Below, one piece after another: positions 21,775 to 32,900 of a stretch of DNA of 64,000 nt. A program made the position numbers and the translations under genes. The DNA lies in assembly GCA_029844215.1 (NCBI GenBank), contig CM056738.1:62587593-62651592 (forward strand), in the 5' to 3' direction. The stretch is from Przewalskia tangutica (Eukaryota; Streptophyta; Magnoliopsida; Solanales; Solanaceae). The number at the start of each line of letters is the position of its first letter. The first letter of the stretch is position 1. Under the pieces are notes generated by a model. That model made no database searches, had not been told where the DNA came from, and saw only the letters and a program-made list of their open reading frames with translations.

Positions 21775-21963
21775 ATGTTGTTTGCAGCTACGAGAAAGGC
21801 AGCAGTGACCCAGGAAAGATGTTGTGGATTGCGTATCCAGGTTGGTAATGATTATAGTATAGTCGGTATTGTGACATACATCTATACGGAGTTATGTATG
21901 AGGGTCAGACGCGTGTTGCCTAGAATGATTTTAGATTACCAGGAATCGGTAAAGACTAACTAG
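21775..21963 (+). other. Short open frame shared by B and D interiors (62 codons)
   Basis: Starts MLFAATRKAAVTQER and aligns without gaps to a frame at 37832-38047 in element D (MLFAATRKATVTQER). It lies where gag would begin. I do not recognise the product. The two copies differ by many substitutions, including several that change amino acids, so the open frame may simply be inherited by chance. No ribosome context or domain supports expression. Confidence 0.2.
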
Positions 21964-22619
21964 ATACCGGGAAGGTATGGAATAGTTAATGAATTTTCGC
22001 CAAGGTTTTGTGTTTTATTTCGAGATAATTGGGAAAGGATGAGCTGTCTGATAGGGTAGTGAACCCTTAAGAAGCCATATTAAGGAACCTAACGGAATGT
22101 CATGTTAATAGATTAAGCTGTGTAGTAAGCTTAAGAGGATTATACGGATGAGGCCTGTATAGAGTAAATAATGGTTGTTGTGATCGAGACAACATGGTTA
22201 TGGTTTTGTGAGAAGTTTTTGTACCCGTTTACTGGGGGGCTGATAAGATAGGCTGGGAGCATGGAAATTGCGAGCCTAAGAATATTGATAACTGCCGAGA
22301 CCTTAGATGTATAAGGTTTTCTCTGGCAATAAGATTTTAAGTCAGACCAAGGATAAGAGTTAAGTGCGACGCTGAGTCGGGTTGAGGACCTGTTACGGGT
22401 CTCCCCATGGCCTGGAATGGAGTGGGATCAGTTGGTAGTAGTTCCGCTACGTGACAGGGTCACGAGGGCGCAAGGCCCAAGTTTAGTTAATTGTTTTACG
22501 GGTTCGTGGACGCGTTCCACCGGAACCAGGTCATGAAAGCCGGAAATGGCCTTATATTGTTTTATAGAGTTACTCCAAAGATTTGAGGCCAGAATCGGTA
22601 TGGAAGTTATGTATGTATG

Positions 22620-24000
22620 TGATCGGTGTATTTTATATACACCTTTTGAGTCAGTCTAGTTAGTCTTTTGTCCCGTTTTGTACATACAAAGTGTCGTATT
22701 AGGATAGATTTTCTTTCTTTTGAGTCAAAGTGGCTAAAGTGGCCAAAGGGCGGAAAAGGAGCGAAAAGAGGGAAAAAGAGGAGGTACTAGAGCTGAAAAC
22801 GGAGAAAGTGGCAAACGAGGCTGAAATCGGACTGCGCGGCCTCGCAATGTAAGGTGGTCGCGCGCCTATTATTCAGAAGTCGCAGAAGATTCAGGCGCGC
22901 GCCTCAGAGACCAGAATGGCCGCGCGCTAAACATCCGAGAAGCCACAGAGTTGCAGCGCCGCGCGCTCGCAGCCAGATATCGAGCCGCGCGCCAAAACAC
23001 CCAAGTATTGCAGAACTTTAGGCGCGCGCCGACAGCAGGGCCGCGGCCGACGCTGAAAAATTAGGTCTTTGACGGATTTTTGGGCCAGCACGAAGGAAAA
23101 GAAGGAGGCTTTTAAAACTATATAAGGAGAACCCTAGGCGCTTTTGAGGTTCCTTTCTGCACAACTCAAGATTCTTGACTTGGAGTTTGGATACCATTAG
23201 CTTAGTAATTTCTTTTCCTTTCCTTTATTTATTTATTTTTGCATGATGAACTTTGAATTAGTTCTTGTCATATTCATGGCTAGGAACTAATTCTCTTATA
23301 GGGCTTTCTATGTTGAATTCTTGAACCTTATGTTATAAAGTAATGCATGCTTATGGTTATTATTCTTATTGAGAGATCTACCCAATAATTGAGTTGAATT
23401 CTTGGTAGCTAATTGACAACTAGTTATCACTATATGATTTCTAATCAGTTACGAAAAGGAGGATTGTGAATATCCGTAAGTTGGGTAGGCGGTCTTGAAT
23501 TGGGGATGAAAATACCTCAATTAGATTTGTAGCGTTGATGAGAGGCTTAACAACCCTAATTTTGCATCAGTGCGTGGCCAACTAGGTTTTTGTGCTTAAT
23601 CCTCCTATAGAGTTACCCTTATCTGAAAGTTAGGTAAGGAACAATACTGGGTTGAGTGTTTATATAACCCTAACGGAGTATAAAGCGATTTCAGAACCCG
23701 CTTTCTCCAAAAGAAGAACACCATAAGTAATGCATTAACAAGTAACATAAAGCGGATAGTAAGGATACATAGAAGCCCTATTCTCATCACATCCAAGTAA
23801 CTCCTTTATATTTACGTCTCTTTAATAATTCTTAGTTATAAACAACCAATCAAGTATTAATTCGCCAAATAGATACTATAAAATAGATAGTTGGTACTTG
23901 AACCCTAATCCTGAGGGCGATATTCGGTCTTATCTAAGACTATACTACTTGATACGATAACGCACTTGCGTTTAAAAGTGTGTGCATATTACGCGCATCA
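22620..24000 (+). repeat. 5' LTR of element A
   Basis: Starts TGATCGGTGTATTTTATATA and ends TTACGCGCATCA. It holds a GC-rich patch with repeated GCGCGC (about 22835-23050) and then a TATATAAGG motif near 23120. It matches 28428-29779. The 5' copy has about 47 bp near 22815-22865 that the 3' copy lacks. Confidence 0.95.
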
Positions 24001-24006
24001 AGTTTT

Positions 24007-24024
24007 TGTCGACGTTGCCGGGGA
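24007..24024 (+). other. Primer binding site of A (tRNA-Asp type)
   Basis: TGTCGACGTTGCCGGGGA, six bases after the LTR. Athila elements normally carry TGGCGCCGTTGCCGGGGA, the complement of the tRNA-Asp 3' end. This copy has two mismatches in that site. It confirms the LTR end and separates A from the initiator-Met-primed elements around it. Confidence 0.85.
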
Positions 24025-24303
24025 TTAGGCAATAGTTCAATATCAAATTATCTATTTTTAATTTCTAATTTGGATTTAATTTTTTTTTTATTTTTTTTTT
24101 ATTTTTTTAGTTTCTACGAAAATCAGGGTGCCGTGATTCTTTGTTTGTTTTTGATCTTTCTCAGGATATCAGTTTATGCGAAGGAGAAGAGGAGCTGACA
24201 CTCTTGTTCCTTCAATCCGGAAATTGAGAAAGCACGCAAAGCGTAACGAAAGAATCAATAATTGCAACGTTGATAGAAATGGGCGGTTCCCAACAATAAC
24301 AGG

Positions 24304-25011
24304 ATGAGAGAAGGGTTAGGTGAAAATCAACTTAACCCAGGAGATCCTCAGCAAGTGCCAATAGATATGGAGGATAGAGTTCGAATCCAGCCAGAAAGAA
24401 GTCTGGGAGATTATGTGCTACCAAGAGTGAATGGAGCACAGACTTGCATTAGGCTCCCTACAATAGGAGCCAACAATTTCGAGATAAAACCAGCGATTAT
24501 GAGCATGGTGCAGCACACAGTGCAGTTCGGAGGACTGCCATCGGAGGATCCACATATGCACATAGCAAATTTCTTGGAGCTATGTGCCACTTTCAGATAT
24601 AACGGCGTTACTGATGATGCCGTCAGATTGAGGCTCTTTCCCTTCTCACTCAGGGATAGAGCAAAAGTATGGTTGAATTCCCTGCCAGCTGATTCGATAT
24701 TTACATGGCACGAGCTGGCACAGAAATTCCTAGCCAAGTTCTTTCCACCCTGTAAAGCAGCAAAATTAAGAGGGGAGTTGAACAACTTCTATCAAGCTGA
24801 TGGAGAGTCCTTATATGAAGCATGGGAGAGATTCAAGGATCTACAGAGGAAGTGTCCACACCATTGCATTGAGTTGTGGAACTTGGTTCATATTTTCTAC
24901 AACGGCCTGAGCAAAGACAACCAGAACCATCATAGATGCAGCCGCAGGTGGAGCATTCATGAGGAAAACAGCCCACGACGCCCACGAGTTATTAGAAGAT
25001 ATGGCCACTAA
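24304..25011 (+). pseudogene. gag: gag of element A, N-terminal part
   Basis: Encodes the capsid region that assembles virus-like particles in the cytoplasm. Residues about 70-203 form a retrotransposon Gag domain with recognisable blocks: LFPFSLRDRAKVWLNSLP (111-128), TWHELAQKFLAKFFPP (134-149), FYQADGESLYEAWERFKDL (162-180) and FYNGL (198-202). All are typical of Athila Gag. The true frame leaves this track near 24920, where the sequence expected after YNGLSKDN continues one frame on as TIIDAAAGGAF. The start is uncertain: an in-frame stop lies at 24271, and a MGGSQQ start in another frame lies just upstream at 24279. Confidence 0.85.
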
Positions 25012-25543
25012 CAACCATGTCACTGAAGAGAGGGCAACCAGTGGGAGAAGAACTGTGGGGGTCCATGAAGTAGATGCTATTGCTGCTTTGAACGCACAAG
25101 TGGCTCTTCTAGCGAAACAATTGCAGCAACATACTGTGTCAGTGAATGCTGTGCAACTGCCGAAAAACTGTGAGATATGTGGCGGCCCACATACATTTGA
25201 TAGGTGTCCTTCAGCGGATCCCAACAACATCCCAATGGAGCAGGCAGAGTGTCAAGCAGTAGGTAACTACCAGAGGCAACAGAACAACCCCTACTCAAAC
25301 ACTTATAATCCAGGGTGGAGGAATCACCCAAACTTCTCATGGAAAGGAGATCAGGGCCAGCAAAATCAGTACCAGGGCCAGCAAAATCAGTACCAGGGCC
25401 AACAGAACCAATATCGTGGCGCAGACGGTGATAGGGGCGATGCAGAACCAGAAGATGCGAATCAACCCCTTCACTCAAGCCCCCCTCAAATTTCAATGCA
25501 CCAGGTCAGCAAGAAAAACCAGATGAGCTTAAAGCAGCCATGA
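24921..25543 (+). pseudogene. gag: gag of element A, middle part with zinc knuckle
   Basis: Continuation of Gag in the next frame. It reads TIIDAAAGGAFMRKTAHDAHELLEDMA, then a nucleic-acid-binding knuckle CEICGGPHTFDRC (CX2CX3HX4C; residues 71-83 counted from the Met at 24959). It then reads PYSNTYNPGWRNHPNFSW, another Athila hallmark. Three copies of a seven-residue QGQQNQY unit (21 bp, about 25351-25413) follow. The frame shifts again between about 25430 and 25500, because the expected sequence before AMTALANAQ (PGQQEKPDELKA) lies in the frame of the next piece. Two frame changes rule out one continuous Gag unless they are consensus errors. Confidence 0.85.
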
Positions 25544-26721
25544 CAGCACTTGCCAACGCCCAGACGCAGTTTATAACAGAATCTAGATCCTCGTTCAGAA
25601 ACTTGGAAACACAGGTAGGACAGCTAGCAAAGCAGGTAAACATCAGGCCACAGGGGACATTGCCAAGCAATACTGAGGTAAATCCGAGGGAGCAATGTAA
25701 GGCAGTGCAGTTGAGAAGTGGAAAACAATTGGAGCAACAGCCGCCTCAGCCAATAGTTGAGAGGGAAGCAGAGTTAGAAAAAGATAAGGTGGCTGAACCT
25801 AGCCCAGTGATAGAGAAAACTCCGGAGAAGGAGTATACAGAAAAGATTCCTTTCCCCCAGAGATTACAAAGGAAGGCGGTCGATAAACAATTTTCCAAAT
25901 TCTTGGAGGTATTCAGGAAGTTGCACATCAACATACCGTTTATAGAGGCTTTGGAGCAGATGCCATCTTATTTCAAGTTCATGAAAGAAATCTTGGGGAA
26001 AAAGAGGAAACTGGCCGAATATGAGATAGTAGCACTAACAGAAGAGTGTAGTGCTATCTTACAAAAGAAATTTCCACCAAAGCTAAAGGACCCTGGAAGC
26101 TTTACACTACCATGCACAAGGCGGGTGACTTGCAACAGAGCCTTGTGTGATTTAGGGGCGAGTATAAATTTGATGCCACTATCAGTTTTCAAAAGATTGG
26201 AGTTAGGAGAAGCCAAACCCACCACTGTGAGTCTGCAACTAGCCGACAGGACAGTGGTTCATCCACGAGGGAAGATCGAGGATGTGATTGTGAAGGTAGG
26301 AAAATTTTTCTTTCCCGCAGATTTCTCATTCGATATGGAAGAAGATGCAGAAATCCCGATCATATTGGGGAGGCCATTCCTAGCAACGGGTAGAGCCTTG
26401 ATTGACGTTGAAAGAGGAGAGCTAACGCTAAGAGTGGAGAACGAAGAGATGGTGTTTAAAGTCTTTAAACACGTCATTGAGCCAAGAACTGTAAGTGGGT
26501 GTTTTGCAATCAACACCACCAAACCCCCATGCGAACCATTGCAATGCAACCAAAGAGTGATGAGCCCAAGAAAGCAAGCATGGTTTGCTGAGATGACACT
26601 AAATGAGGTAATTGTTCCGGGACTCCCTACTACCGATAATGCTAAAAAGAAAAGGAGAAAAAGGAAACACCAAATATGGCGGAAATGGATTGGTTGGGGA
26701 CTTAATCCACCCCAGGGCTAG
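25540..26721 (+). CDS. pro: gag C-terminus and retropepsin-type protease of element A
   Basis: A 393-codon open stretch. Residues about 19-65 hold FRNLETQVGQLAKQV, RPQGTLPSNTEVNPREQ and LRSGKQLE, the conserved Athila block after Gag. Residues about 101-180 (IPFPQRL, FLEVFRKLHINIPFIEALEQMPSYFKFMK) form the linker. The protease follows, with catalytic motif DLGASINLMP at 204-213, flap region LADRTVVHPRG at 234-244 and ILGRPFLATGRALID at 275-289. The protease matures Gag and Pol. DLGAS instead of DTGA is normal in this group. Downstream, reverse transcriptase should begin; instead a lysine/arginine-rich tail ends at a stop. Confidence 0.88.
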   Translation: MTALANAQTQFITESRSSFRNLETQVGQLAKQVNIRPQGTLPSNTEVNPREQCKAVQLRSGKQLEQQPPQPIVEREAELEKDKVAEPSPVIEKTPEKEYTEKIPFPQRLQRKAVDKQFSKFLEVFRKLHINIPFIEALEQMPSYFKFMKEILGKKRKLAEYEIVALTEECSAILQKKFPPKLKDPGSFTLPCTRRVTCNRALCDLGASINLMPLSVFKRLELGEAKPTTVSLQLADRTVVHPRGKIEDVIVKVGKFFFPADFSFDMEEDAEIPIILGRPFLATGRALIDVERGELTLRVENEEMVFKVFKHVIEPRTVSGCFAINTTKPPCEPLQCNQRVMSPRKQAWFAEMTLNEVIVPGLPTTDNAKKKRRKRKHQIWRKWIGWGLNPPQG

Positions 26722-28427
26722 TAAGTCTAAGGAACTTGCGTCTGGCTAAAAGACGTTAAAGACAGCGCTTGTTGGGAGGCAACCCAACGTTTTCAATTAT
26801 GTTATTTTAATTTCTGTCTTTAAGTTTATTTTATTTTTGTCTCGCAACGCCTCACGGTCTTGAGTCTTGTGTTTTGTGATGGGATTGACAGTAGTGGAAA
26901 TAAAGCAAGAAAAGCGAGGATTTCCAGAAAAGCGGGTAGCGCGCGCCAGAGCAGAGCGGGCGCGAAATATCTGAAAAGGTGCTGAAGTTTAAGAGCGCGC
27001 GCCAGAGCAGCGCGGCGGCGAAATCCGTAAAAATGTGCCAAGATAGCCGCGCGCCAAATATGGCCGCGACACATGAAATCCCGATGGAGCGCAGGAGTTT
27101 AAGCGCCGCGGCGCCAAAAGCAGGGCCGCGGCGCCGAAGCGGGAATCCAGAAACTTAAAACGCCCAAAAATCAGATTTTCCCCAATTCCACCGCCACCAC
27201 CACCATTTTAGCCAAAGTCTGTAAGTATCCTATTTTCGTTCATTGTCTTTGAGTCTTGCACACATTGGGGACAATGTGTGATTTAAGTTTGGGGGTGTGT
27301 TTTGTGTTTTAGTTTTATTTGTGTGTCATGTTATGTTTTATTTAAGTCTTTTTATTTGTTTCATGTTTATTTTGAGTCACCAAAATTTTTCTTTTTTGAG
27401 TCATAATTGCCTGTCAAAGATCATGTATGCTGTAGTTGCTAGAAACACCTAGTGAAGTAAGGTGGAATAATGTAACGGAATTGTAGCAACTATTTAAACA
27501 CCTAGGTTAGATATGCCAAAAACTCACAAAATCTGTCTATTTGGAGTTTCATGCTTGAATTGTGCATACTAAATGATTGAAAACCTATGTGTACGATTGT
27601 TTGCTATTTGAGGCGAAATAATTAGGATATGCATGCTAGGGAGATGACTCAGACATTTCTTTGATAGTCAATTCTTACCTCTTTTCTATCCTGTACTTTA
27701 AAAATATATCCCTAGTCAGCCCCATTGAGCCAAAAATTGAAACTTTTTCTTTGACACCCTATATTCCCATAAATTGTGCCATAAGTAAAAAGTTTCAAAG
27801 TGGAGTACATTGTGTTAAAAAGAAGAAACAAAAAGAGTGAACAAGTTTGATGCACGATGGAAAAGTAATAAGAAAGAGGCAAAAGCCTAAGTTTGGGGGT
27901 GCTCATAGTATAATACACTTCACTCTCCCAAAACAAAAGAGGGAAAGATAGAATTGAAGGAAAGAATCAAAAGAAAAAGGGAAAAATTGAAAAGCTAACG
28001 GCGTATAGTACGTAAAAATGAGCCTAAATGCCCATCTTTACCAACCCCTACCTAAGCCTACATTACAACCTCAAAGTCCTGAAGATCTCTTTATGTATAT
28101 CCGAATTAGTGGAGAATAGCAAGTAAGCAGGCCATAGGAATTTTTGAATTTATATGCATACTTGAGTACACTGACTTCCATTTAAGCATGATAAGTATGA
28201 GTTTGCGAAATATCTAGCTCAATGTGTTGAAATTCCATGCTATATGTTCTGCGTATTATTCTCGCTAACCTTCATGTTTTTCTAGTTAACATTCATGCAA
28301 AGAAAAGTGATCAATGGCAAGTGAGTCTGTTTATTTTCTTTGTTGATTTTCTTATTTATTGAGTCTGCATTTTATTTCTTTCTTTTTATCTTTGCTCGAG
28401 GCGAGCAAAGGTTAAGTTTGGGGTATT
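26722..28427 (+). other. Non-coding 3' interior of element A
   Basis: Directly after the protease stop comes GCGCTTGTTGGGAGGCAACC (about 26767-26786), a motif that I know from behind pol in Athila elements. The pol region thus seems cleanly removed. A GC-rich patch with GCGCGCC (26935-27140) resembles the GC-rich patch in its own LTRs. AAGTTTGGGGGTG occurs twice (about 27285 and 27890), and GTTAAGTTTGGGGTA lies just before the 3' LTR (28411-28425) and is the probable plus-strand primer region. No gene is seen. Confidence 0.75.
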
Positions 28428-29779
28428 TGATCGGTGTATTTTATATACACCTTTGAGTCGATCTAGTTAGTCTTTTGTCCCGTTTTGTACATACAAAGTG
28501 TCGTATTAGGATAGATTTTCTTTCTTTTGAGTCAAAGTGGCTAAAGTGGCCAAAGGGCGGAAAAGGAGCGAAAAGAGGGAAAAAGAGGAGGTACTAGAGC
28601 TGAAAACGCAGAAAGTGGCAAACGAGGCTGTTATTCAGAGAAGCTGCAGAAGATCCATGGCCGCGCCTCGAGACGAAGCAGGCCGCGGCGCTAAACATCC
28701 GAGAAGCCACAGAGTGCTGGCCATGGCTCTCGCATGCCAGATATCGGGCATGGCGCCAAAACACCCGGTATTGCAGAACTTTAGGCGCGCTGGCGCCGAC
28801 AGGGCTACGCCGACGCGGAAAAATTAGGTCTTTGACGGATTTTTGGGCCAGCTGGAAGGAAAAGAAGGGAGGCGTTTTAAAACTATATCAGGAGAACCCT
28901 AGGCAGTTTTTGAGGGTCCCCTTTCTTGCACAACTCAAGATTCTTGACTTGGAGTTTGGATACCATTAGCTTAGTAATTTCTTTTTCCTTTCCTTTATTT
29001 ATTTCAGTTTTGCATGATGAACTTTGAATTAGTTCTTGTCATATTCATGGCTAGGAACTAATTCTCTTATAGGGCTTTCTATGTTGAATTCTTGAACCTT
29101 ATGTTATAAAGTAATGCATGCTTATGGTTATTATTCTTATTGAGAGATCTACCCAATAATTGAGTTGAATTCTTGGTAGCTAATTGACAACTAGTTATCA
29201 CTATATGATTTCTAATCAGATTCTGAAAAGGAGGGATTGTGAATATGTTGTAAGTTGGGTAGACGGTCTTGAATTGGGGATGAAAATACTTCAATTAGAT
29301 TTGTAAGCGTTGATGAGAGGCTTAACAACCCTAATTTTGCGCATTGTGCGTGACCAACTAGGTTTTGTGCTTAATCCTCCTATAGAGTTACCCTTATCGT
29401 GAAAGTTAGGTAAGGAACAATACTGGGTTGAGTGTTTATATAACCTAACGGAGTATAAAACGATTTCGTAAACCTGCTTTCTCCAAAAGAAGAACACCAT
29501 AAGTAATGCATTAACAAGTAACATAAGCGGATAGTAAGGATACATAGAAGCCCTATTCTCATCACATCTGAAGTAACTCCTTTATATTTACGTCTCTTTA
29601 ATAATTCTTAGTTATAAACAACCAATCAAGTATTAATTCGCCAAATAGATACTATAAAATAGATAGTTGGTACTTGAACCCTAATCCTAGAGGACGATAT
29701 TCGGTCTTATCTAAGACTATACTACTTGATACGATAACGTGCACTTGCGTTTAAAAGTGTGTGCATATTACGCGCATCA
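28428..29779 (+). repeat. 3' LTR of element A
   Basis: Copy of 22620-24000. An open frame of 96 codons (28537-28827) lies in its GC-rich part and is not conserved as protein in the 5' copy. Small indels separate the copies, many near CTG/CAG or CG. Confidence 0.95.
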
Positions 29780-29784
29780 GTATG

Positions 29785-29974
29785 CTAGTATGAGTTGGAA
29801 GTACGAAAAGATAATCTCTTTTGGGCTTAAGATGGACGAGTATGCGTGTACAAGGTATTAGGGCCATGTGTGGCATTGTTGGTATGACGGGGTTGTGACA
29901 GGAAACTATGTCGGTAATTATAAGTTTGACTCTGAAAGAACATTCGAGGACGAATGTTTCTAAGGGGGGAAGAA
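29785..29974 (+). other. Interior of B, right of the A insertion, with hairpin and polypurine tract
   Basis: Short non-coding tail with AACATTCG-AGGA-CGAATGTT (29939-29958) and the polypurine tract AAGGGGGGAAGAA (29962-29974) abutting the 3' LTR. Confidence 0.85.
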
Positions 29975-32900
29975 TGTTACACCCCGTATTTACAGGACAT
30001 GGTGTAAGAACGTACGTAAGAACTCACAGTGTTAAGATTTGAGACTTGTAAAAATTTCTCGGAATTATGAAATTTTCGGAAAACGTTTTATTGTGACGAA
30101 TGGGAGGGCGACACGTGTCACCCCCCCTTATAGATGTCTTGGACGAAATGCATGGGCACAAGGGTCATTTGACCCTTGTTAGGAAGACAAGTCTTGCAAT
30201 GTAGTGAGCTTGACATTATTGACTTGGTCAATGGGTCCACAAGCTTGATATTTAAGTAAGACTTCATCCAAGCCACCCAATTGTTTGCATCTTAACCCTC
30301 CATGCCCCTTTATAATACTACTAGTAGTGAGACTAGCTCCATACTTAGCCAAATTCACAAAAGAAATTGGATGAACAAGAGGAGGTGCTCTCGGCTTCTT
30401 CATCAAGAAGAAAGAAAAATTTTGTCCTTTGTCCATTCAACTCCACACTTTAAACCAAGGTCCTTGAGGGTAGTGTAAGCATATCTCAATAGAAAAATCT
30501 CGGAAAAAGATAGTTTTCGGGTTAGTCGCAAAGTGAAAACCTAGAGACTTTCTAAGTTTTGGATTGTAAGTTGAAGGAAAGTTGTTGGTGTGGTTCTAAG
30601 GGTCTCAACAAGCGGATTGAAGTGTCTTGGAGAGGTTCTAAACTACTAAGGAGCGACTTCGGATTGGAGTTGGATTAAGAGTCGTTGAGGTATAATCTTG
30701 TCTTTTAAAGTGTTACAAGGTTATATATTTTTTTTTTGTGTTATTAGCTTTACATGTTGCTAGCATGAAGTTGATATGTAGAAGTTTATAAGTATTATGG
30801 AGTGCTTGTAGCTAAATTCGAAATATTATATAAGCCACTTGAAAATTGGATTAATAATTGGTCGCTTATTAGAAATCGCCGACGTTACCTACTTAGAGAT
30901 TATGGATTGTTATAATCAAATGCGACTTGATATCATGTTATGCTACCAATTTGGATTGAAATGGAAATTTGATAAGAATTGGTATGGTTGAACTCAAGGT
31001 GGCCGAATTTGGACTTTTAGTTTGTTATTCATTTGTATTGGACTACTTTCTAAATTGTGAGCCAATTGGGGCTGTTTAGTTATTCATTGTATTGGAATAC
31101 CTTCTATATTGTTGTGAGCCAATTGGGGCTGTTTGGTTATTGTATTCGGCCTTGAAAAAGGTGGCAAAGTGAGTAGAAACAAAGGAGGTGCTATCCGATT
31201 TTCCGTAGAATTTAGCGACTTAGCACCTAAAATATTCTACGTTAGAAGTGAAAGGTTAATGGACATATTGTGACCATTATAGGTTGAATTACTAAGTATA
31301 GCGTATCCTACTTGGAGAGTGGAATAGCTATCAAGGTTGGAGTACTTTGGAGCATTTTGCTATTTGTCGACAATCGTCGCGAGGTATGTGAACCTCTTCC
31401 TTCCTTTGGCATGATTCTATGTATGGAATATACTTGTGGTATCATTTCATGTTTCCTTCTACTCTTAGAAGTTAAGAGGTAGTTGTGTGATTTACTCTAT
31501 GTAGAACTTTTCCTATCTTTTGAGCATGACTAGTTGCACGATGTAGTATGCAGTGACGCAAGACTATGCCATTCTTTACTTGTTTTATGTAATGCCAAGT
31601 CGGGTGGGTTAGGAGATTAACTCACTTCTTTGAAAATAGTAAGAATGTCTTAAGTTGATTTTAAAGTTAGGGGACTTGAAGAGTTTTAAAGTATGTGATA
31701 CTTGCTCCGTTTTAAACGTATAAGTCCCTTGGATAGGAAATTGTATTTTGGCTAAGGTATAAAGTAAATATAACGACTTTATGGGGAGTTGGTTATATTT
31801 TCTTTATGGAAAGACAAATGACTTGATTTTAAGTGAAAAGGCAACTTGTTTTTAAGGCATCAATTGCCTAAGGTTTTATAATAAAAGGAGTCACTTGTTT
31901 TCTAAAGGTTAAGAGACAAATGGTATTTTTGAAAGTTAAGAGAATTGATTTAAAAGAATATAATACTTGGTTTCAAAAAGTAGAAGTCTCTTGATTATAA
32001 AAGGAACGTATTGGTCTAAACCATAAAGGGTTATAACGGCTTTATGGGAAGTTGGTTATAACGGCTTTATGGAAGGTTAAGAGAATGGTTTTCTCTAGTA
32101 AAGTAATCAAAGGAATAAATTGTGTTAAGGAAGGGCAAATTGTTTTAAAGGTACCAATTGCTTAAGGTTTTTAATAAAGAAGTCACTTGATTTAGAAGCC
32201 GGTAATTGTATTTCTAAAAAGGTATTGTGACTTGTCTCGAAAGGTGGATAGGACTTGATACTACGGTTGTTAGTATCGGGAAGTTTTATTCGAAATGAGT
32301 CTTTTGAAAAGAATGGACGTACGTAGTACTTTGGCCTGTTTAATTGAGAATAATTCTATGTGGTGCCTTGATTAGTACTTTGGCCTGATTAATTGAGAAT
32401 TAGTCTAAGTATGCCTTGATAAGTACTTTGGCTTGTTAAATGAGAATTATTCTATTTATGCCTTGATTAGTACTTTGGCAGTTAGCGAGAATTAGCCTAT
32501 ATGTCTGGTGATAGCCTTTGAGTGCAAGTATTATGTTTTAATACGTTGCGACTCTCGGAGGGGCATTGCCTTGTTATAAGTACTTGGACGCATCGACGGT
32601 GATGTGATTCCACGGGTATGCTTAGTTATTTGTAGTACTTGGGTTAAATTCGGATTTTTATAGAAGACATGGTAGTGCTTGCTTTGTTTGACGGTCGAGA
32701 TAGGGTAAGAGAGTATAAATGGCGGCAAGCCCCAAGACGTTATACCACCTTCTCCGGGTAAGAGTATAAGTGAGGGTAAACCCCAAGACATTATACCCCG
32801 CTTGTTTTGTTTGATGGTCGGTTGAGATAGGGTAAGAGTATAAATGAGGCAAGCCCCAAGACGTTATACCACCTTCTCCGGGGTAAAAGTATAAGTGAGG

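Larger units (their letters stand above)
21582..22619 (+). other. Interior of B, left of the A insertion (leader and non-coding block)
   Basis: Begins with the primer site (TGGTATCAGAGC, 21586-21597) and a leader shared with C, D and G (GTCTTGATTATCGGTGTGTTG). It then changes to a segment shared only with D. From about 22370 it holds part of the conserved non-coding block (GAGTCGGGTTGAGGACC). No gag homology is visible. It ends at GTATG (22615-22619), the target duplication of A. Confidence 0.8.
22620..29779 (+). mobile_element. Element A, Athila-type Ty3/gypsy retrotransposon lacking pol
   Basis: GTATG flanks both ends (22615-22619 and 29780-29784). LTRs are 1381 and 1352 bp (TGATCGGTG...GCGCATCA). 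The interior (24001-28427) has a tRNA-Asp-type primer site, gag, a retroviral-type protease and then non-coding sequence. Reverse transcriptase, RNase H, integrase and any env-like frame are absent. Total length is 7160 bp, against the roughly 10-12 kb usual for Athila. With such a clean structure and duplication it must have moved using enzymes from a related full-length element. Confidence 0.95.

Noticed and set aside
28537..28827. 96-codon basic protein
   Set aside because: It lies in the GC-rich part of the A 3' LTR and is not kept as a frame in the 5' LTR.
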